In this document: piece after piece, positions 11,469 through 23,416 of the stretch
Position numbering within the stretch: position 1 is the stretch's first letter
Layout of the letters: every line of letters starts with the position of its first letter
From: Mytilus trossulus
Taxonomy: Eukaryota; Mollusca; Bivalvia; Mytilida; Mytilidae
Assembly: GCF_036588685.1 (NCBI RefSeq)
Contig: NC_086383.1
Span: 48,504,448 to 48,568,447 of the forward strand
Length of the DNA stretch: 64,000 nucleotides
Direction of reading: 5' to 3'
Notes under the pieces: generated by a model
Told to the model about the DNA's origin: nothing
What the model saw: only the letters and a program-made list of their open reading frames with translations
The model's database searches: none
Program-made: the position numbers and the translations under genes

Positions 11469-12202
11469 TTAAGGTAGCACAATACAAAGATTTTATAACT
11501 CCAACTCCCAAGTTTTAAAATGCTGTAACTTTCTAAATAATGCTTAAAAATTTATAAAAATGGTAGTTTGGGATAGCTAACAGATTACCCTTTCCAATTA
11601 ATACAATGTTAGCATTATGCAACAATCATGTAACCAATTATAATGTTATTTGGGTCTAAAATATTTCCCCCCAAATGTCCACTTTCAAATGAAATTAGCT
11701 TCTGCATAGGTATCACTAGAGAGTTGATTTTATTAAATGTTGTTCTTTTTGCCATTATCTACAAAGGGTGTTTCAGATTTTAGATAGAATGTATAGAACA
11801 AACTTTTTATACCAAACTAAACCTTATCTTCTTTTAAGTGGTTAGGATGTTTACATTAATTAGAGATTGATGAAAGAATGGAGTACCATAGGGACAATCT
11901 GAGACACCCTTTTGAAGCCGCGGATGTGTTGATTAAGATTTCGTTAACATTTTCTGTATAGTTAAATAGATGATAGAGCTAAATTCATTCAAGTGAACTT
12001 ACCCAGATTTTGTTACTAATCACATAATAATTGATTACATAATGATTGCATAAAAAAAATATTGCATTCATTTAAAAGATTAATCTTTTATCTATCTATA
12101 TATACCTCTTTTATTATTTTCTATGCATTAAAAAGAAAGTTACAGCATTTCAAAGGTTACTGATTTGAAGTAAAAAAAAATCTTTGTATTGTGCTACCTT
12201 AA
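11469..12202. mobile_element. TTAA-bounded inverted-repeat element (734 bp, non-autonomous)
   Basis: Left end TTAA (11469-11472) then GGTAGCACAATACAAAGATT. The right end is its reverse complement, AATCTTTGTATTGTGCTACC, then TTAA (12199-12202). Similarity between the arms continues for about 75 bp (AAATGCTGTAACTTTCT in both). The interior is A+T-rich without an ORF. TTAA target duplication is the hallmark of piggyBac-type transposition, so this is probably a MITE mobilised by such a transposase. The TIR itself does not look like classical piggyBac ends. Confidence 0.75.
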
Positions 12203-12527
12203 ATCAAGTTCTTAAACATATCAAGACTTAACTAAGCATACGTTCATTGTCATGGACCTTGTTTTTTCATTATTATATTATCAACATGTAAGGGCCATTT
12301 TCACGTTATTAACTTAAAAAAATTATCATACAAATCTAATGGAAATATGAAATAAACAATATATAACTCAAAAAAACTCATTAATAAATTGTTTAGATAT
12401 CAAAACATGTCTGCTCTCTTCACACATATATCTAACTTATCTTTAAAAAAGTATTACTTCATATAATACGATTGATATAAGGACATGGAGAGTTCAACAA
12501 TAAACATAATTTGGTTACGAAAAAGGT

Positions 12528-12793
12528 TCAAATCTTTACAACAATTGATCCTCTATGTTTTGTAAAAACCGGCAGATTAGGATACGAAAGTGAGACTAAA
12601 GACGTATCAAACAAGTAGCAATCATCACTTCCGGCTGTGTAATCAATATAAGTGCAGTCATCATAAAACTCCACAATGCATTTTTTAACACAATCATAGA
12701 AACCCGTCACTTTCCAATTGGCGATATAGTTCGTTGTCAGGTAATACACTAATGTCTGACCATAAACTGCTTTTACGCGTCTTTTTTGAAGTG
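12528..12793 (-). CDS. Secreted PAN/Apple-like protein 1, exon 2 (main exon)
   Basis: Second and last coding exon of a 112-residue protein whose signal-peptide exon is 17486-17558. The acceptor 'caatttttcag' ends at 12794. Phase 1 of exon 1 (…TCA G) joins to CA here, giving Ala, and the total of 339 bases is a multiple of three ending in TGA. The mature part has four cysteines at about residues 59, 63, 71 and 83 (YDCVKKC, YDDCTYIDY, DDCYLFD). This is the core C-x3-C-x7-C-aromatic-rich-C spacing of PAN/Apple modules, which bind protein or carbohydrate outside the cell. The C-terminus GSIVVKI resembles GKIVYKI of the paralogue at 23.1-24.7 kb. At one domain it is unusually small for the family. 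No AATAAA was spotted within 180 bases downstream. Ligand unknown. Confidence 0.72.
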
Positions 12794-15689
12794 CTGAAAA
12801 ATTGTAAAATCATTATACGAAAAACATTATCTCAAAGATAAACAATTCTAAGAATTTGAATTATGAACTAAACATCTATCTATTCAGAGCAAAATTAGTT
12901 GAAAAAAAAACAACCTAAAAAATATTTTTGTTAGATATTCAATTTTTATTCATATTTTGAAAATTTGGGGTCAATTAATATATATGAATTCAAAGCTTAA
13001 AGTGTATACAATAACAGAAATGATAAAGAAAAGATACACTCAAAATATACTAAGAACGAGACAATAAGTTGAATATATTTTGACTATAATAATCTAAAGT
13101 TTCCAAAACTCAATATTTACACCCGGTGTTCAATTTATGCATAATTTATGTTCGAATTTACAGTGGCTTCAAGACAATTTATTTTAAGGTGTATAGGTGT
13201 ACAATTTATATAAAAGCAAACCAAGAATTTAATAAAATGTTCATCCCATCAAACTGAATGCAACTACGATGTTCGTGTACATCTGTCAAACGAATTTTGT
13301 TTAAAAAAATCTAAATTTTATCAATTCAAAAAAGTAGTTCAATGCCGTAATATAATAAACAAATGAAAGCGTAATAGAAATACGAAACAATAAATGATTA
13401 TCCTATAATATATGCGTACTATTGAAATAAAATAAAATAACGCAATTCATGAGCTATCTTCTTTGAATCACATTTAAGGAAAACGCACTGAAAAGGACAT
13501 TTAATTCTTTGATATATATTTAAGTCATATTAAAAAAAATATATATTGATTGATTTATCTTTTAAAAATGAGTACATTTTTCACAGATGATCATGTACAA
13601 ATAAATTCATGTAAACTGTTTCATTCACAAGATAACGTTCAAAAAAATAAATAATACCTAACAAACTTTGATTATAAGATGGTTACAAAAAATGAGTTGA
13701 AAGTTTCTTGTATAATTTTGAATGTTTTAATAGCTTAAATACATATTGAATATTATAATTGTTCACCTTGACTGCAATACTTGTTAATCTGCATGTGTAT
13801 GGTAACACCTTGAACCAAAGGACATAAAGTAGTAAAATAGTTTGTAGTTAAATGCACAAAACAAAAACACAAACAAAACAAAAAAAATATAGAAATTCAT
13901 CTGTAGCTGAAGTGAAAAACTTATTTTCAAAGAGTTTCAATATTCCAAAAACTGTCACAGACCGTTTACATCACATTTTCAATAATTAAATAAATAAACT
14001 ATCACTTTGGTTTTTTTTTGTTTTTGTTGTTGTACAAATACTGATTTTGTGTCACAAATGAATACTCCATTTCCTTTGTCGTTTCATCATATTGACATAT
14101 TTGAGTGTCCATACATCAATTCTTTTTCATTTTAACATTTTAAACTTGACAAATATTTCAGCTTATTATAAGTTTAATGATCGTTTAACCGGGATTCATT
14201 TTTTTAAAAACAATATGGACCCTTCATAATATTTCGATGCTAATTGAGGTATGAAATCATTACGACGAATGCTCTTTGCATTATCAAAGTAGCATCTTAT
14301 AACGTAGTTAATAACGTTAAAGAATTTTAAATATAGATGTCGAATAAATTTATCTAAGACTATTTTTTAAGAGTATTTTGGTACCATTTCTTTAACTTAA
14401 AATAACACAGAATATTAGGATTATTCGTTAGTTTATTTTCTTTAGAAATTCTTTTGTCTCAAACATTTATATTATGTAAATTTTAAAATTCATTCTTGGC
14501 TCTAAGGATTGTTCTTATTCTTGCATCATCAAACATAATAACAGTATAAAATGCATAATTATAATGATATAATGTCAAGTCAATATATTTACTAAAAGAA
14601 CACTATAATGCTTCTGAGATGCATCATTACAGAAGCAAAGGTATAATGTTTAAGTACAATAGAGAGAATATTTACATAACACTATAGAAAATTCAAATGA
14701 ATTGTTCTACTAAATTTAGATAAAAATACCTTTATGTTTATAATCACGCAAATCGATAGTGGAATAATCATCTAAGACAATACCAGAAACATCCGCTTTG
14801 TGTTCCAAATTTTACTTAATGACAGGATGTATCTGGAGAATTCTTTATTGGTGATTGCTTCATCAGAGGAATTGCGTAAGAATAGCATAAAAAATTTGTC
14901 AGGCAAACACAAAAGTCTGCTCAGAATTGTTCTTGCATCATTTCATATCCATGATGTACTTAGAAAGCTATACGTAACTCATAAACTATCATTTAACAAA
15001 GGTGGTATGCACTGACCTCTCTGTATTGGCGCTTGTTTACATTTTCAATCAGCTTATTAGCTTTCCAGACTCCTAGTCTCGGAGTTTAACAGCTAACTTC
15101 AAATGCATAAATTTTGACCTTTCAGTTATTTTTTTGGTATAAATAAACTGTTTCACCGTTTCCGTTGTTTCTATTTGCTCTTTTTGAGCATACTAAGCAA
15201 GTAACATATGTTGGTATAACATTAAAAGTGACATTGTTTGAACAATTTACGCATGTTTTCTCTCTTATCCTATACATGACGGTTTGAGCAAATCAGCACA
15301 AATGACTTAGTTTTATTAAGAAGAATGGGTTGCTATACTTTTTTTGTCTGTATACACTTAGTATTTGACAACGAAAAGGGTCAGGGCTTACAAAAAGCCG
15401 GTTTCAAACACTGCCTTAATGCAGTTAAGTCATTCTAGTTAATCAAGATGCATAATCATGCAAGTGATGTTGATGTTAATGATAGAAATGCACAACATTC
15501 TAAAGACAAAATTAAAAAGGGGGAGTCGAAAAGAATTGACAACATCACACACCATCAACCAACAAAACAAGTGAAAAACAATTATCATACTTGTTTCTTA
15601 GTACAGACATTTTTCGAAGACAACTGTGGGTTTGAACTGATTGTGTTGCTAGCTTAACCTCTAACTTGCATAAAAGATCAAAAGTAAAA

Positions 15690-15790
15690 TCACCAAAATA
15701 CTGAACTTCCTGGAAAATTCAAAGCGTAAAGTCCCTAATCAAATGGCAAAATCAAGTGACAAAACACATCAAACGAATGGACAATATAGG
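15690..15790 (-). repeat. R3 dispersed repeat copy
   Basis: Reverse-orientation R3: 'actgaacttcctggaaaatt', 'aagtccctaatcaaatggca', then 'aaatcaagtgacaaaacaca'. Confidence 0.6.
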
Positions 15791-16300
15791 CTTACTCTCG
15801 AGTCTCCTCCCCTTATACCATGTTGTTAGCCTATTTTTTTCTTGAATCTTATTGGTTTTTTTTTAATCAAGAGCAGGGAAGCTAATGTAAAAATGATGAA
15901 CTGGTATGATAACTGTAACAACTGTTAATTAATGTGTGCTTATCGTTGGGATGTCTTTACTAATGGTACATTTTGAAAGACTAGTTGTATTTTTTTGTTA
16001 GCACCACTCAATAATTATTAACCTGTTAACTACTTGTAATCATTGTTGAAATTACTAAATTATAATCCTGGTACCTTTGATAACCAATTAATATGTTTAA
16101 CTTTTGTATCATCTATTTCGTTAGATAGATGTGTGTTTTTAAAAACAATGTGAGTTTTTGAAATTATAAATTTCCCATACCTTAACATCGGTATACCAAC
16201 TTCATCTGTAAAACATTTTATAAAACGTTAACAGTTTCTGAGCTAAAGTTGACGACCTAGGGTTTTGTCCGTGTTCTTAAACGTTCATCGGAGGATATCA

Positions 16301-17057
16301 ATAGTTATCAAAGGTACCAGGATTATAAAATTTAGTACGCCAGACGCGCGTTTCGTCTACATAAGACTCCTCAGTGACGCTCATATCAAAGTATTTATAA
16401 AGCAATACAAGTAAAAAGTTGAGGAGCATTGAGGATCAAAAATTCCAAAAAATTGCACCAAATACGGCTAAGGTAATCTATGCGTGATACAAAAAAAGCC
16501 TAAGTTTTTCGAAAAATGCAGACTTTTGTAAACAGGAAATATATAAAAATTACCACAGTATTGATATTCATGTCAACACCGAAGTGTTGACTACTGGGCT
16601 GGTGATACTCTCGGGGACGAAACGTCCACCAGCAGTGGCATCGACCCAGTGGTGTAAATAGTTATCAAAGGTACCAGGATTATAAAATTTAGTACGCCAG
16701 ACGCACGTTTCGTTTACATAAGACTCATCAGTGACGCTCATATAAGAATATTTATAAAGCCAAACAAGTAAAAAGTTGAAGAGCATTGAGGATCCAAAAT
16801 TCCCCAAAATTGTGCCAAATATGGCTAAAGTAATCTATGCCTGATACAAGAAAATCCTTAGTTTTTTGACAAATTCAAAGTTTTGTAAACAGGAAATTTA
16901 TAAAAATGACCACATTATTGATATTCATCTCAACGCCGGAGTTTTGACTACTGGGCTGGTGATACCCTCGGGGACGAAACGTCAACCAGCAGTGGCATCA
17001 ACCCAGTTGTGTAAATAGTTATCAAAGGTACAGGATTATAAAATTTAGTACGCAAGA
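16301..17057 (-). repeat. Tandem array of R2, 357-bp unit, 2 full copies plus a partial
   Basis: The phrase 'atagttatcaaaggtacc' begins at 16301 and 16658, and again as 'atagttatcaaaggta' at 17015: an exact 357-base period. Each unit runs through 'gccagacgc(g/a)cgtttcgt', 'gtgacgctcat', and a 'gactactgggctggtgatac' plus 'cagcagtggcatc' end. The third unit stops after about 42 bases where an R1 repeat begins. The open frames seen on the minus strand are products of the repeat. Confidence 0.8.
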
Positions 17058-17064
17058 CTACTAT

Positions 17065-17330
17065 ATATAAAAAGAAGATGTGGTATGTTTGCCAATGAGA
17101 CAAATTTCCACAAGAGACCAAATGACATAGAAATTTACATCTATAGGTGACCGTACCGCCTTCAACAATGAGCAAATCCCATACCACATAGTCAGCTATA
17201 AAAGGCCCCGAAATAACAATGTAAAACAATTCAAACGAAAAAAATGTCGGTTTAAAAACGAATATGTAAGAAATAAACAAATGACAACCACTGAATTACA
17301 GGCTCCTGCCTTTGGACAGTTATAGATTTT
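17065..17330 (+). repeat. R1 dispersed repeat copy
   Basis: Starts 'aagaagatgtggtatgtttg' and contains 'GCCAATGAGACAA', 'aggtgaccgtaccgccttca', 'tatgtaagaaataaacaaat' and 'gacaaccactgaattacagg'. It interrupts the third unit of the adjoining R2 array, so it arrived later or marks the array edge. Confidence 0.7.
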
Positions 17331-17485
17331 TTTACATTCTTTATAAAAAAAAATCTTGAATTAAACTTTTAGTAATGATAAAAACACGCAGTTGTCCGAA
17401 AAATGTAAAAAAGCATGAATACTTTAAATCATATTTAAAAAAAAAACAGTCAACAATAAAACAAATTAAACAAGTTTCGACTTAC

Positions 17486-17558
17486 CTGAATTTACATGCG
17501 AGGAAATTGTTAAAGTAAGGAAAATTAAGAAAACTTTTCTCCTCATAAGACAGAACAT
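17486..17558 (-). CDS. Secreted PAN/Apple-like protein 1, exon 1 (signal peptide)
   Basis: ATG at 17558. 24 codons plus one base end at the donor CAG|GTAAGT. The peptide (MFCLMRRKVFLIF, then LTLTISSHVNS) has a basic n-region, a hydrophobic core and a Ser/Asn-rich c-region, a standard signal peptide. The in-frame Met at residue 5 could also be the start. Splicing phase 1 matches exon 2 at 12528-12793 exactly. The identical exon plan in the gene at 23.1-24.7 kb supports the join despite the 4.7-kb intron. Confidence 0.68.
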
Positions 17559-17559
17559 C

Positions 17560-20464
17560 GTGTTTTTCAAATACATGAAAATTAAAACTATTACGAATCG
17601 ATTTATCTAATTCTATATATCATTATGTCCGTACTTGTATCATTCATTTTGTCGTGTTCATCCTTAAATTAGATATTAAATAACGATTCAAGGCAACGAA
17701 ATTGATCCAAAAAAACTCACATGCAATACATGAATACAGTTTGCAATTAAATACTCACATTGAACGATAAATTTGAAAGGTTAAAATACAACAAAGATAG
17801 CTCTAAATCATTATGGTTTTCATACTAGTACAAATACTTGACTTCTAATTTTTTTCAGTCAAATATTTCGGAAGGTAATGTGTTAGTGTAATTCTAAACC
17901 AAAACTTCTAATATTATTATGATATCTAATCAGGGGATAAGTTTTATGTTGATACGAATTCGTTTCATATAAAGGTTTTTCGAAGAACATTCATTACGGT
18001 TATAAGTATTTGAACTTTTCGATCCACGTCAATAATGATCCATATACTATTGTGGTACATTTAAAATACAGAAAAGTTAAAAGTTAAATTTTCAATCTAA
18101 AATCACTTTTATTATTATAACAAATAGTATTATTTTGTTTGAGGTACGCGTTAAAGAACTCAGAAAAAAAATCTTGTTTTATATCAGCTGAAAAGAAAAT
18201 AATAAGTTATTGGTTTAACTGAAAGTCGTCATTAGCTGATGATTTTATGAAAATGTTTGCTCTGTTCATGTCGAACTGTCAGTACTATACTCTAATGTCT
18301 CTTTTCAGGAGGGGATATTTATCGCATTATCTTTACTTTACCTACATACCGATTTGACACTTTACTATATTATGGAACTTTATATGAAACTATCATACAA
18401 ATGAGAGGTTTAACTACTATAAAACAAAGTTTTATCTTCCATTCTCTACATAAGATACTGCATGAAAATGAATCAAGTCAGTAATATGACAGTTGTTATC
18501 CATTCATTTGAGTTATCAATATTGCCATTTGATTAGGGACTTTTCGTTTTGAATTTTCCTCGGCGTTTGGTATTTTTTTATTTTCCTTTTTTTTTTTTAT
18601 CATATGGTCATTTTGTTATAAAAACATAAAGTTAATGAATAACTTTAATGGTACAATTGATTAAGAATTCGAGAATGTATTGTATTGCTTACGATGTGTC
18701 ATTATTCCTGTATAATCATGATAATCTCTTTTTTGGGGGAGGATTCTGGTTATAGAATTTCCGTCTTAATAAGAGTTGTCTCATTGACAATCATACCACA
18801 CTTTATTTTTTATTATTGAAATGCCACAGAGTAGAAATATTGTATCCCAGTGATTTTGTAACTGTATGAAACAGTTGATTGATTATTGAAGTGCTCAGAG
18901 GGATAGCTCTGTGGCCTTTTTTTATACAGTTAATTTATAAATAATTAGTTGGCGAACGATTGGTTGGTTAGTTGGTTGACCAATAGTTCGTCAGTTAATT
19001 ATATACAAATTAACAGTAAATATTAAAAGAAGGATGTCGATGATCTATCAGAGCCAACATGACCGGATGATAGTAAGTATAGCCATAAGTTACCGTATAT
19101 CGATTCGTATGTGTTGATTTTGCCATTTTGTTAAGGACTTTCAGTTTTTAACTTTCCTCGTTGCTCAGTTATTTTGTGCTTTAACTTAATACCGTAGAAT
19201 TAACAAAACGTATGCAATATAGTAAGCTACCAAAATTCCCGATATATGAAAATAAATAACAATAAAACGATTAAAAAAAACCAATTACCGGCTACATGAC
19301 CAATCAATCAACAAAAACCATATGGCATATTTTAACAAACGACAAACATTGCATAACAGACTCTAGACTTTGGATGGTCCCATTTAGAACCCAACAAAAC
19401 ATAAATACAACTGTTTAACAAACCACGCCTAATTTAAGGAGATATATAATGTTCAGAGATAAATTATTTTGTTTATGTACTGGTTACCAGATATAACTTC
19501 TATCTTTCATTACATAGTGACAAAACTTGGAATTGCTACCAGTATGAAAAAAAAAATGCGGGATCCTTGAATTCTGGAGGAGACCAAAAGTCAAAGTAGG
19601 GGTAGAACAGAACTTGAGTACAAGTTTAAACTCTCAAAAGTTCGGGGCATATAAATGTTGAAAATATGCCGCACAGCCCTTAATCTTGACCTGTGAAAAA
19701 AAAAGTAGTGCATATTTGCTTTCAATTCTGGGATGTAATTTTTTCGACACTTCATAGTAAAAGTTGTTCATTTTTAGTTGTAAAAGGAGTTCTATGGAAA
19801 ATTGAATTGTCTTTATTAAAAAAAAATACAACCTATATACTAAAAAAATATATTCATTTAAAAAAAGGTTATATTTAACATTGCCATAAAAGCAGTAGGT
19901 TTGGCATGCAACAAAACCAGGTTCAACCTACCATTTTTTTCTTAAAATGTCCTCTACCAAGTCAGGAATATTGCCATTGTTATATTATAGTTCATATGAC
20001 TGTGTTTACATTTTAATGTTGTGTTTTTGTTTTGTCGTAGTTCTCCTCTTATATTTGATGCGTTTCCCTCAGTTTGAGTTTGTAACCCGGATTTTTTTTC
20101 TCAATCGATTTATGAACTTCGAAAACGGTATAATACTGTTGCCTTTATTTAAGATACTGAAATTATATCGGTAAAATAAAATTCATTGCAAACTAGTAAA
20201 GATTCACACCAGGAAGTATTACATCAAAATAGATGTTCTGAGAACGTTAACAAAGAACATATTTTTCTTCTTTTTACCGACATCAGATTGCTCTTTCGAG
20301 ACACATTCTAATGAATAAAGGCAATTCTGGAGTATATTGTCTTCTGTTACAAAAGCATTATATAAAATGTAATTTCATTGTCATTATTGCAGAATGAAGG
20401 TTGGATCACAATTATATTTTTCTTGTAAAAGTTTTCATTAAGGGTTCTGATAATCAATATATGT

Positions 20465-20501
<37 letters not shown>

Positions 20502-20930
20502 CTCATTCGCATATCAACAATTTATGATTGATTGGCTTAATCCCATCCCATGTTTTGGTGATGAATGCTTTTGTAGCCCACGGTACTCCGTGTACTTCGT
20601 CATCACGGTTAACAACATGACATTGTCAGTTTATTTTTGGAATTGTGACTTTGAATGTCCCTTTAGTATTTTCGCCTCTCTTCTTTCATGTTTGTCTAAC
20701 ATCCTGTTAACAGTTACATGTGCCTTATTCTCCTGTCCAGATTTGTAGCAGAAAATAATTTTTAATAAAGATATGCGAGTTTCTTTGACTTTGCTTTCAA
20801 GTATACTGCCTTCAGCTGATTATTTTGTAACCTTCATTTTACTTTAAAATCTAAAAATGAAATTTAATAAAATACCGCATGGGTAAAATTAGATAAGCAC
20901 ATCTACATTTTGTGGTGTAAAACATGAAAT
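17560..20930. other. No supported gene; R3 copies and poly-T tract
   Basis: Contains R3 copies at about 18520-18600 and 19110-19180, a fragment of R1 in reverse at about 18770-18805, and a poly-T run at 20467-20499. ORFs here lack motifs. Probably intergenic DNA upstream of PAN-like gene 1. Confidence 0.4.
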
Positions 20931-20995
20931 AGGTAGATGTGGTGACGTTGCCAATGAGGCAATTGTCCACACAGAGACCAAATTACGAAGACGTT
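20930..20995 (+). repeat. R1 dispersed repeat fragment
   Basis: 'ggtagatgtggtgacgttgc' then 'caatgaggcaattgtccaca' and 'agagaccaaatta': the 5' part of R1. Confidence 0.55.
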
Positions 20996-22034
20996 AAAAA
21001 AACTGAAGGTCATAGCTAGCCTTTGCTAATGAGTTTTCTTTTGCTTAAAAGTTGGCCAAAGATAGCTTTATATTAATTATATATTAAATAAATGAAAATT
21101 ACGTAAAATATTTGATTTGCAAACTAAAATAATGGTTGATGTCGATGTACTTTAAAACAACAAAAGAAATTCTTATTTTAGATTTTAACATAAAAGCTGT
21201 TACGAACCTTGTAAAATTAATTTTCTGGAAAATTAATAGCAAAATAATTTAACAAAGGTAAATGAAAAAGAGATGAAAATAACTGAAAATGTATTGGCAA
21301 ACAAGAAACTGATGATGTATTCATCTTTTAGAAATCATTACTCTCATTTAAAAGGCATTTACACTTGTTGAGGAGAAAATAGTTTTATAGTTTAGATAAT
21401 GTAATCGTCTATCTAGATTTGTTTCTCATTTTTTGACAATCAATACAAAATGAAACAAAGACTAAAAAGGTGCACAATGAAAACAAATTAACACCACGTA
21501 AAGCAGTGTGTATGGCAGATTAAATTTGTAAAATATTATCATTGTGTTGTTACGTACGGTCAGTGTGAGTCTCAACAATATGTGTATGGTATACTCGCGT
21601 TTGATATATCATAAAGAATAAAACAAAAAGGTATCTTGCTCGGATGACATATATATGACATGGGATACAGTATTTCACAAAAAATACAAAACCGCATTGT
21701 TCTCTCTTGTATTCGGATATTCTTGCTACTATGTATTACTTCTTAAGATGATGGTGTCGTAGAAGTATGTGTATTCTTCCAACATCTACGTTGACAATTC
21801 TAATATATATGGTATCAATCCAAAATAATTGATAACTAGTTGTCTTTAATTTGCATATGTAGAAAAGATTGAGAAGTCAATTAGTTTCTGTTGATTTTAG
21901 AAATATATTACTGTTTTGCATGAGACAAAGCTAGTAAATAAGTACCTTTTTTCTTATATCTGTAAGGGAACTACAATTTAATTTCCATGGTAAGAAGTCA
22001 GGAGGATTCTGCAAATGATTAATTTAAATTGATT

Positions 22035-22170
22035 GGCTGACTATGTGGTATGGGCTTTGCTCATGGTTGAAAGCCGTAAGGTGACCTTTAGTTGATAATG
22101 TCTGTGTCATTTTGGTCTCTTGTGGACAGTTGTCTCATTGGCAATCATACATGTACCACATCTTCTTTTT
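22035..22170 (-). repeat. R1 dispersed repeat copy
   Basis: Reverse R1: 'gactatgtggtatgggcttt', 'ggttgaaagccgtaaggtga', 'gacagttgtctcattggcaa' and 'atcttcttttt'. Confidence 0.65.
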
Positions 22171-22229
22171 TTTTCATATTGGCATGAACTGAAAATAAAT
22201 TACTTTGCACAAGACAGGACGGAAATGTA

Positions 22230-22433
22230 TACTGTAAATTAAGAAATTATTGCGAGGTCTTTATTATTTCTAAAACTGCGAGAAACTTGTGAACGCAATA
22301 ATTTAAACTCGCATTTTGAAATATTTTGTATGAATTAAACAGGATTTTTCTCAAAAAAAATTAATATCGCATTTCAGTCTAAAACGACAAAATCGCATAA
22401 TAAATGCACGCAATAATTCCTGAATCTACAGTA
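22230..22433. mobile_element. TA-bounded 204-bp MITE with inverted ends
   Basis: The left end TACTGTAAATTAAGAAATTA and the reverse complement of the right end (TACTGTAGATTCAGGAATTA) match over about 25 bases, both continuing TTGCG. Similarity continues patchily inward ('attattgcga', 'cgcataataa'). No ORF. Size and TA borders suggest a Tc1/mariner-type non-autonomous element. Confidence 0.65.
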
Positions 22434-23086
22434 TTTTGTACATATAATGCAGTATAGTTGAAGGATACTTAAATGTAAAAAAGTGACAACAAAATAAGTT
22501 TTAGATGCCAAGCGGCAGATAAAATCAGCAAATAAATTATCAATCCGGGAAAATATTCCAGTCCTCTCTCTCCCTATATCAAATAGTCGTCTCGTCCCCC
22601 TAATTTAAAGTCGAACAGATATTAGACGTTATAAATTCCATTTTACCGGTGCTTTAGCTGGATAAGTGTCTTATGCAAAGAATAAATTACACATTTTCTT
22701 CAATATGCTTGTATCTTTTAAATGACAGTAGATCCTATTTCGCATAGATCCCTTTGACGGAGTGTTGATTTTATTTTATTGTTCTACGACTTTAGATCGC
22801 AGGTGCTGAAGCACGGTGATGTATGCATAAGAAATTTTTCCAATCTTTTACTAAGCTTCATATTGGCAGAGTGAGATGAAAAAGGGGCTGTTATGAACAA
22901 ACGACAATCACAGATACACAGGTACTTGTGACAGACACATAAATAATTTGACGGGGACCAAACCGTCCGATAATCTGGGACAGTTGTGAAACAAACAAAA
23001 ACGAACTTTACAGTAGATTGTAAAATCAATTTGAGATGGCCTGACTCGTCCCGTCATATGGACAAGAACTTTGATGAGAGATCTTT

Positions 23087-23092
23087 TTTATT
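23087..23092 (-). terminator. Poly(A) signal AATAAA of PAN/Apple-like gene 2
   Basis: Minus-strand AATAAA 47 bases after the TAA stop at 23139-23141, a normal distance for a short 3' UTR. Confidence 0.5.
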
Positions 23093-23138
23093 ATAATTCA
23101 AAACGTGGCATGACACATTTACACAACATAAAAATCAT

Positions 23139-23416
23139 TTAGGAATAAATCTTGTAGACAATCTTTCCAGTAAACGGGTTCAGAGTTTGTGATGGATCCG
23201 GAAATGGTTCGTTGTCGACGGAGCATGACTTGAGCAACGTACACAATTTTCCCGCTTTGTCGTATGACAAAAATGAACATGTTTCGAAATGGAGACAACA
23301 AAACTTGGCGCAAGACAATAGATTTTCTGCATATCTCCTTGGAATATCCATATCGGTACAATACAGGTTATGAATGGTCGTCGGTATATAAAGTCCTCTG
23401 TTAATATAAGTCCGTT
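23139..23416 (-). CDS. Secreted PAN/Apple-like protein 2, exon 2 (main exon)
   Basis: Last coding exon of a 121-residue protein. The acceptor 'gtattttcag' precedes 23416. The split codon G|AA gives Glu, and 88 + 278 = 366 bases end at TAA. The mature part carries Cys at about residues 49, 65, 69, 70, 76, 88 and 94. The block LLSCAKFCCLHFETCSFLSY followed by GKLCTLLKSC fits the PAN/Apple signature (C-x3-C, C-x6-C, a Tyr-containing strand, then C-x-L). The C-terminal GKIVYKIYS is close to GSIVVKI of protein 1, so the two are probably paralogues in the same orientation. Such modules bind glycans or proteins outside the cell, and the partner here is unknown. Confidence 0.75.

Larger units (their letters stand above)
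12794..17485 (-). other. Intron of PAN/Apple-like gene 1
   Basis: 4.7-kb intron bounded by GTAAGT (donor, minus strand, at 17485) and TTTCAG (acceptor, 12794). About 12.8-15.6 kb is featureless A+T-rich DNA. An R3 copy lies at 15.69-15.79 kb, the 357-bp R2 array at 16.30-17.06 kb, and an R1 copy at 17.06-17.33 kb. The ORF at 14800-15015 on the plus strand has no supporting motif. Confidence 0.65.

Noticed and set aside
16568..17280. Minus-strand ORFs of 79 and 110 codons
   Set aside because: Entirely made of R2 and R1 repeat sequence. The same peptide words (ITSPVVNT, TAGG) recur wherever R2 occurs.
20467..20499. Long poly-T tract as a possible retroelement tail
   Set aside because: No element sequence recognisable on either side.
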